7,255 bases of DNA from Methanoculleus marisnigri (GTDB taxonomy: Archaea > Halobacteriota > Methanomicrobia > Methanomicrobiales > Methanoculleaceae): the NCBI GenBank assembly GCA_002503885.1, contig DASQ01000136.1, positions 1-7,255 of the forward strand, in the 5' to 3' direction. Both the position numbers and the translations under genes were made by a program. Shown in pieces: positions 5,530 to 7,255 of the stretch. The notes under the pieces were generated by a model. It saw only the letters and a program-made list of their open reading frames with translations, did not search any database and was not told where the DNA came from. Numbering within the stretch: the stretch's first letter is position 1; each line of letters opens with the position of its first letter.

Positions 5530-6377
5530 AGGCTCACCCCCGCGATCTTCACGATCTCGCCGAAGAGATCGGCGAACCGTTCCTCCCACCCGGGAAGGTC
5601 GCGGCAGATGAGCCCGCCCCGGTTCTGGACGGCGGCGATCTCCCGGGAGAACGGGATGGTCATGAGGATGGGGAGCCCGCGCTCCCGGCAGAACCCGAGG
5701 GTTGCCTCGTCCTGCCCGTCGCTCCGGTTGATCACGACGCCGGCTCCGATGCCGACCCGCTCAGCCACCTCGGCCGCGAGGCGGAGGTCGTGCAGCCCGA
5801 ACGGCGTCGACTCCGTGACCAGGACACAGACATCGCTCCCCTCGAGGGTCTCGATCACCGGGCAGGCTATCCCCGGGGAGGCGTCGTAGAGGATGAGCGG
5901 GTGCCCTTCCGCGAGCATCTTGGCCGCCTTGATGACCGTCGGAGCCTGCACCTCTCCTTCGTTTAAGACACCGCTGATCAGCGTGAGGGCGGGCAGCGGG
6001 CGCGAGCATGCCACCCGACCGACGGTGCGCGGGACCTCCCGGACGGCTCCCTGCGGGCAGACGAGGACGCAGCCTCCGCAGGAGTGGCAGAGCTCCGGGA
6101 AGACGAGAACGCGGTCTTTGAGGACAGAAAGCGCCCCGAAGCGGCAGAACTTCCCGCACTCACCGCAGAGGGTGCAGCGACCGGGATCGATCTCCGGGAC
6201 CGGGGTCGTCACCGGCACGTCCACGGCAGAAGCCGGGAAAAAGAGATGGAGATTCGGCTCCTCGACGTCGCAGTCGACGAGCACCACCTCACGGGAGCGG
6301 GCGAGGGTGTAGGCGAGGTTCGCCGCCACCGTGCTCTTCCCGGTGCCGCCTTTACCGCTTGCAATCGCGATCTTCAT
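5526..6377 (-). CDS. MinD-superfamily P-loop ATPase with inserted ferredoxin domain (first of pair)
   Basis: A 283-residue paralog of the next gene in the same operon. Domain order: deviant Walker A ASGKGGTGKST (6-16), VLVDCDVEEPNLHLFF (32-47), ferredoxin insert with Cys 68/71/74/78 and 97/100/103/107, Walker B-like LILYDASPGIACPV (161-174) with Cys 172, then VLVTESTPFGLHDLRLA and a C-terminal IPFSREIAAVQNRGGL (241-256). Both paralogs keep the eight ferredoxin cysteines and the single Cys beside Walker B, so each is probably active and they may form a heterodimer, as MinD-type ATPases dimerise through the signature Lys (K9). The ATG at 6377 is chosen because the upstream extension is Pro/Ser-rich and overlaps the NifX-like gene. 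The gap to that gene is 13 bases with no clear ribosome binding site, so translation is probably coupled. Assignment to COG1149 is secure; the substrate is inferred. Confidence 0.9.
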   Translation of the reverse strand: MKIAIASGKGGTGKSTVAANLAYTLARSREVVLVDCDVEEPNLHLFFPASAVDVPVTTPVPEIDPGRCTLCGECGKFCRFGALSVLKDRVLVFPELCHSCGGCVLVCPQGAVREVPRTVGRVACSRPLPALTLISGVLNEGEVQAPTVIKAAKMLAEGHPLILYDASPGIACPVIETLEGSDVCVLVTESTPFGLHDLRLAAEVAERVGIGAGVVINRSDGQDEATLGFCRERGLPILMTIPFSREIAAVQNRGGLICRDLPGWEERFADLFGEIVKIAGVSL

Positions 6378-6390
6378 GCTGGGTCCCGCT

Positions 6391-6732
6391 TCAGGAGAGG
6401 GAAATGGGCTGCAGGGTTCCGGCGGTATACTCCGCGAGGGCATCGGCCACGCTGCCGCTTCCGCGGTAGGTGTAAGCCTTGACCCCGCCTGCTTCGAGCG
6501 CCCGGGCGGCGTTCCCGCCAACCTGACCGGTGATCAGCACGGCCGCACCGTGTTCCGCGAGCAACTGGGCCGCCCGGGGCCCGATCCCGCCGGCAGCGCC
6601 TACGAGGGGATTCTCAACCGATTCCGACTTCCCTGTCTCCGTATCGACGAAGACGAAGTAAGGTGCCCGACCGAACCGCTGCTCGACCGGGGCGTCCGTG
6701 CCCGCGGCACGTGCTGTGATGCAGACTATCAT
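6391..6732 (-). CDS. NifX/NifB-C (dinitrogenase Fe-Mo cofactor family, COG1433) protein, orange-protein-like
   Basis: A 113-residue protein made of one NifX/NifB-C-terminal domain, an RNase H-like fold that carries metal clusters such as NifB-co in nitrogenase assembly or the Mo-Cu cluster in Desulfovibrio orange protein. Characteristic segments are RFGRAPYFVFVDTETG (19-34), VENP (39-42), GAAGGIGPRAAQLLAEHGAA (45-64), VLITGQVGGNAARALEAGGV (65-84), and a terminal Tyr/Gly stretch. The only cysteine is C4 in MIVCITA. No nitrogenase structural gene is in the window, so this is most likely the stand-alone anaerobe type rather than part of nitrogen fixation. It sits 13 bases before the two MinD-ferredoxin ATPases, the usual partners of this family in anaerobes. 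GAGGAGTG on the minus strand about 8-12 bases before ATG 6732 is a good ribosome binding site. The metal it carries, if any, is unknown. Confidence 0.88.
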   Translation of the reverse strand: MIVCITARAAGTDAPVEQRFGRAPYFVFVDTETGKSESVENPLVGAAGGIGPRAAQLLAEHGAAVLITGQVGGNAARALEAGGVKAYTYRGSGSVADALAEYTAGTLQPISLS

Positions 6733-6758
6733 TCAGATACACTCCTCTGGTCATTATT

Positions 6759-6784
6759 ACCCATATGAGCATAATACTATGGGT
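6759..6784 (-). promoter_or_regulatory. inverted repeat between ferredoxin and NifX-like genes
   Basis: ACCCATA (6759-6765) and TATGGGT (6778-6784) form perfect 7-bp arms around a 12-base AT-rich spacer that reads GTATTATGCTCA on the minus strand. The spacer holds the only TATA-like run in this 66-base gap, about 40 bases before the NifX-like start. It could be an operator over an internal promoter, or an RNA hairpin between two cistrons of one mRNA. Confidence 0.4.
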
Positions 6785-6798
6785 GACGCAACACCGCA

Positions 6799-6966
6799 TC
6801 ACTCAAGCGAGATGGCGCCTGCCGGACATTCGTCCACACAGGTTCCGCAGTCCACGCAGAGCCCGGGGTCGACCTTCGCCCTGTCGCCCTCCATGGTGAT
6901 TGCCGCCGCAGGGCAGACCGCCACACACGTCTCGCACCCTGTGCATCCCTCCGGACCTGAATAGAT
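6799..6966 (-). CDS. 2x[4Fe-4S] ferredoxin with no canonical start codon
   Basis: A small low-potential electron carrier. The first cluster motif is CTGCETCVAVCP and the second CVDCGTCVDECP, both CxxCxxCxxxCP, separated by AAAITMEGDRAKVDPGL. It ends in GAISLE and TGA at 6799. From residue 1 set at the ATC the length is 55, normal for archaeal diferric ferredoxins, and the cysteines fall at 8/11/14/18 and 37/40/43/47. Between the in-frame TAA at 6979-6981 and the first cysteine there is no ATG, GTG or TTG; the only ATG in frame is inside the protein (residue 25). The ATC at 6964-6966 fits best: AAGGTG lies about 8 bases upstream and the length matches. Other explanations are a mutated start, a sequence error, or truncation by the adjacent insertion. 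It heads the gene set with the NifX-like protein and both ATPases, and may feed electrons or clusters to them. Confidence 0.75.
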   Translation of the reverse strand: MYSGPEGCTGCETCVAVCPAAAITMEGDRAKVDPGLCVDCGTCVDECPAGAISLE

Positions 6967-6984
6967 AGAATTTACACCTTACAT

Positions 6985-6998
6985 GCGAGATTTCTCGC
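6985..6998. promoter_or_regulatory. palindrome near the predicted ferredoxin transcription start
   Basis: GCGAGA-TT-TCTCGC is a perfect 6-bp inverted repeat. It lies about 25-35 bases downstream of the minus-strand TATA-like run at 7018-7034 and just before the AAGGTG ribosome binding site. A site at or just past the start point is where archaeal repressors commonly bind; it could instead fold as a leader hairpin. No regulator is encoded in the window. Confidence 0.4.
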
Positions 6999-7017
6999 CA
7001 CTATCTCCCCCTTGTGT

Positions 7018-7034
7018 CTTAAAATATTAATTAG
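7018..7034. promoter_or_regulatory. shared bidirectional TATA region
   Basis: CTTAAAATATTAATTAG reads as a TATA-like element on both strands. On the minus strand it predicts a start near 7000 for the ferredoxin and the genes after it; on the plus strand a start near 7055 for the transposase-like gene whose ATG is at 7079. It is the most AT-rich run in the window. Confidence 0.5.
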
Positions 7035-7054
7035 AGAGGGGAAAGGCTTATTTT

Positions 7055-7074
7055 GTTGTATGTTGTAATACAAC
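7055..7074. repeat. GTTGTA triple repeat, operator-like, before the transposase-like gene
   Basis: GTTGTA (7055-7060), GTTGTA (7062-7067) and its complement TACAAC (7069-7074) are spaced exactly 7 bases apart. The last two form a perfect palindrome around one A. The block ends 4 bases before the ATG and covers the predicted transcription start, so a bound protein would block expression. It might instead belong to the terminal repeat of the insertion element. Confidence 0.4.
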
Positions 7075-7078
7075 TCAC

Positions 7079-7255
7079 ATGGTATATATCAAACGCATCA
7101 AGAAAGGAAATCGAGTGTATCTCTACAAATATGAGAGTTATCGGGAAAATGGGAAAGTACAAACCAGATATCTTCAATATCTCCGAGTTGAAAGTGATGA
7201 ACGCGGCGTACCGAAACCAAAGAAATCCCGGACAAAGACAAAACCAATGTACCCC
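7079..7255 (+). CDS. transposase-like protein, N-terminal part (partial, runs off the window)
   Basis: The frame opens at ATG 7079 and stays open to the edge for 59 codons. It begins MVYIKRIKKGNRVYLYKYES and continues with a motif of the type YRENGKVQTRYLQYL, then a Lys/Arg-rich linker (GVPKPKKSRTKTKP). This beta-strand N-terminal module, MVYI(K/R)..K...VY.Y..ESYRE.GKV..RY...LG-like, is familiar from methanogen DDE transposases of the IS1634/IS4 type. The catalytic domain lies outside the window, so the family is not settled and a non-transposase protein with the same N-terminal module is possible. Base composition is clearly lower in GC than the rest of the window and codons such as AAA and TAT dominate, as expected for a recently acquired element. 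No good ribosome binding site precedes the ATG; the GTTGTA repeat block lies there instead. Confidence 0.6.
   Translation, partial: MVYIKRIKKGNRVYLYKYESYRENGKVQTRYLQYLRVESDERGVPKPKKSRTKTKPMYP

Noticed and set aside
4423..5889. 488-residue plus-strand open frame opposite the two ATPase genes
   Set aside because: It overlaps the zinc-ribbon gene and is antisense to two genes with intact Walker and ferredoxin motifs.
6378..6521. 48-residue N-terminal extension of the first MinD-type ATPase
   Set aside because: It is Pro/Ser-rich and overlaps the NifX-like gene. The MinD fold starts exactly at ATG 6377 (MKIAIASGKGG).
6698..6964. 88-residue plus-strand open frame
   Set aside because: Antisense to the ferredoxin and the NifX start; its His/Ser/Pro-rich translation mirrors the cysteine motifs on the other strand.
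1..7255. CRISPR array
   Set aside because: No regularly spaced direct repeats of 20 bases or more were seen anywhere in the window.

Overview
The window looks like chromosomal DNA of a GC-rich methanogenic archaeon, most likely a Methanoculleus-like member of the Methanomicrobiales. This is inferred from gene content, not from a search: an archaeal-type YYY (DUF2298) membrane protein, a short archaeal ThiC-family enzyme, a CxxC-x17-CxxC zinc-ribbon miniprotein, ferredoxin-containing MinD-type ATPases, and archaeal TATA-like promoters with GGTGA-type ribosome binding sites. Most of the window is strongly GC-rich; the last 300 bases or so are much more AT-rich.

Layout. The left edge (1-262) is the 3' end of an IS200/IS605-type element: the C-terminus of a TnpB RNA-guided nuclease, then two hairpins typical of a right end. 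It abuts the stop codon of a large minus-strand membrane protein (269-2284). An 85-residue protein of unknown function follows (2345-2602, minus), then a 273-base intergenic stretch with a strong, plus-strand-biased hairpin. Next is a ThiC-family radical SAM enzyme (2876-4114, minus). It is divergent in three places where canonical ThiC is invariant, so it may make a benzimidazole rather than the thiamin pyrimidine. Divergent from it is a 65-residue zinc-ribbon protein with its own TATA box (4320-4517, plus).

The right half is a minus-strand gene set read from about 7000 down to 4660: a 2x[4Fe-4S] ferredoxin with no ATG/GTG/TTG start, a NifX/NifB-C/ORP-like small protein, and two tandem MinD-type ATPases, each with an inserted 8-cysteine ferredoxin domain. 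The two ATPase genes overlap by 4 bases (GTGA). The combination resembles the core of the anaerobe-specific orange protein (ORP) complex of Desulfovibrio. It suggests ATP-driven handling of a metal or Fe-S cofactor, with the NifX-like protein as cargo carrier and the ferredoxin as electron or cluster donor. This is the best candidate for a poorly described system here. At the right edge an AT-rich transposase-like gene begins (7079 onward, plus), sharing a bidirectional TATA region with the ferredoxin.

The window is thus bounded by mobile-element genes on both sides. No stretch longer than 300 bases lacks a gene. The gaps at 2603-2875, 4115-4319, 4518-4659 and 6967-7078 hold the hairpins, promoters and terminator-like signals listed below.
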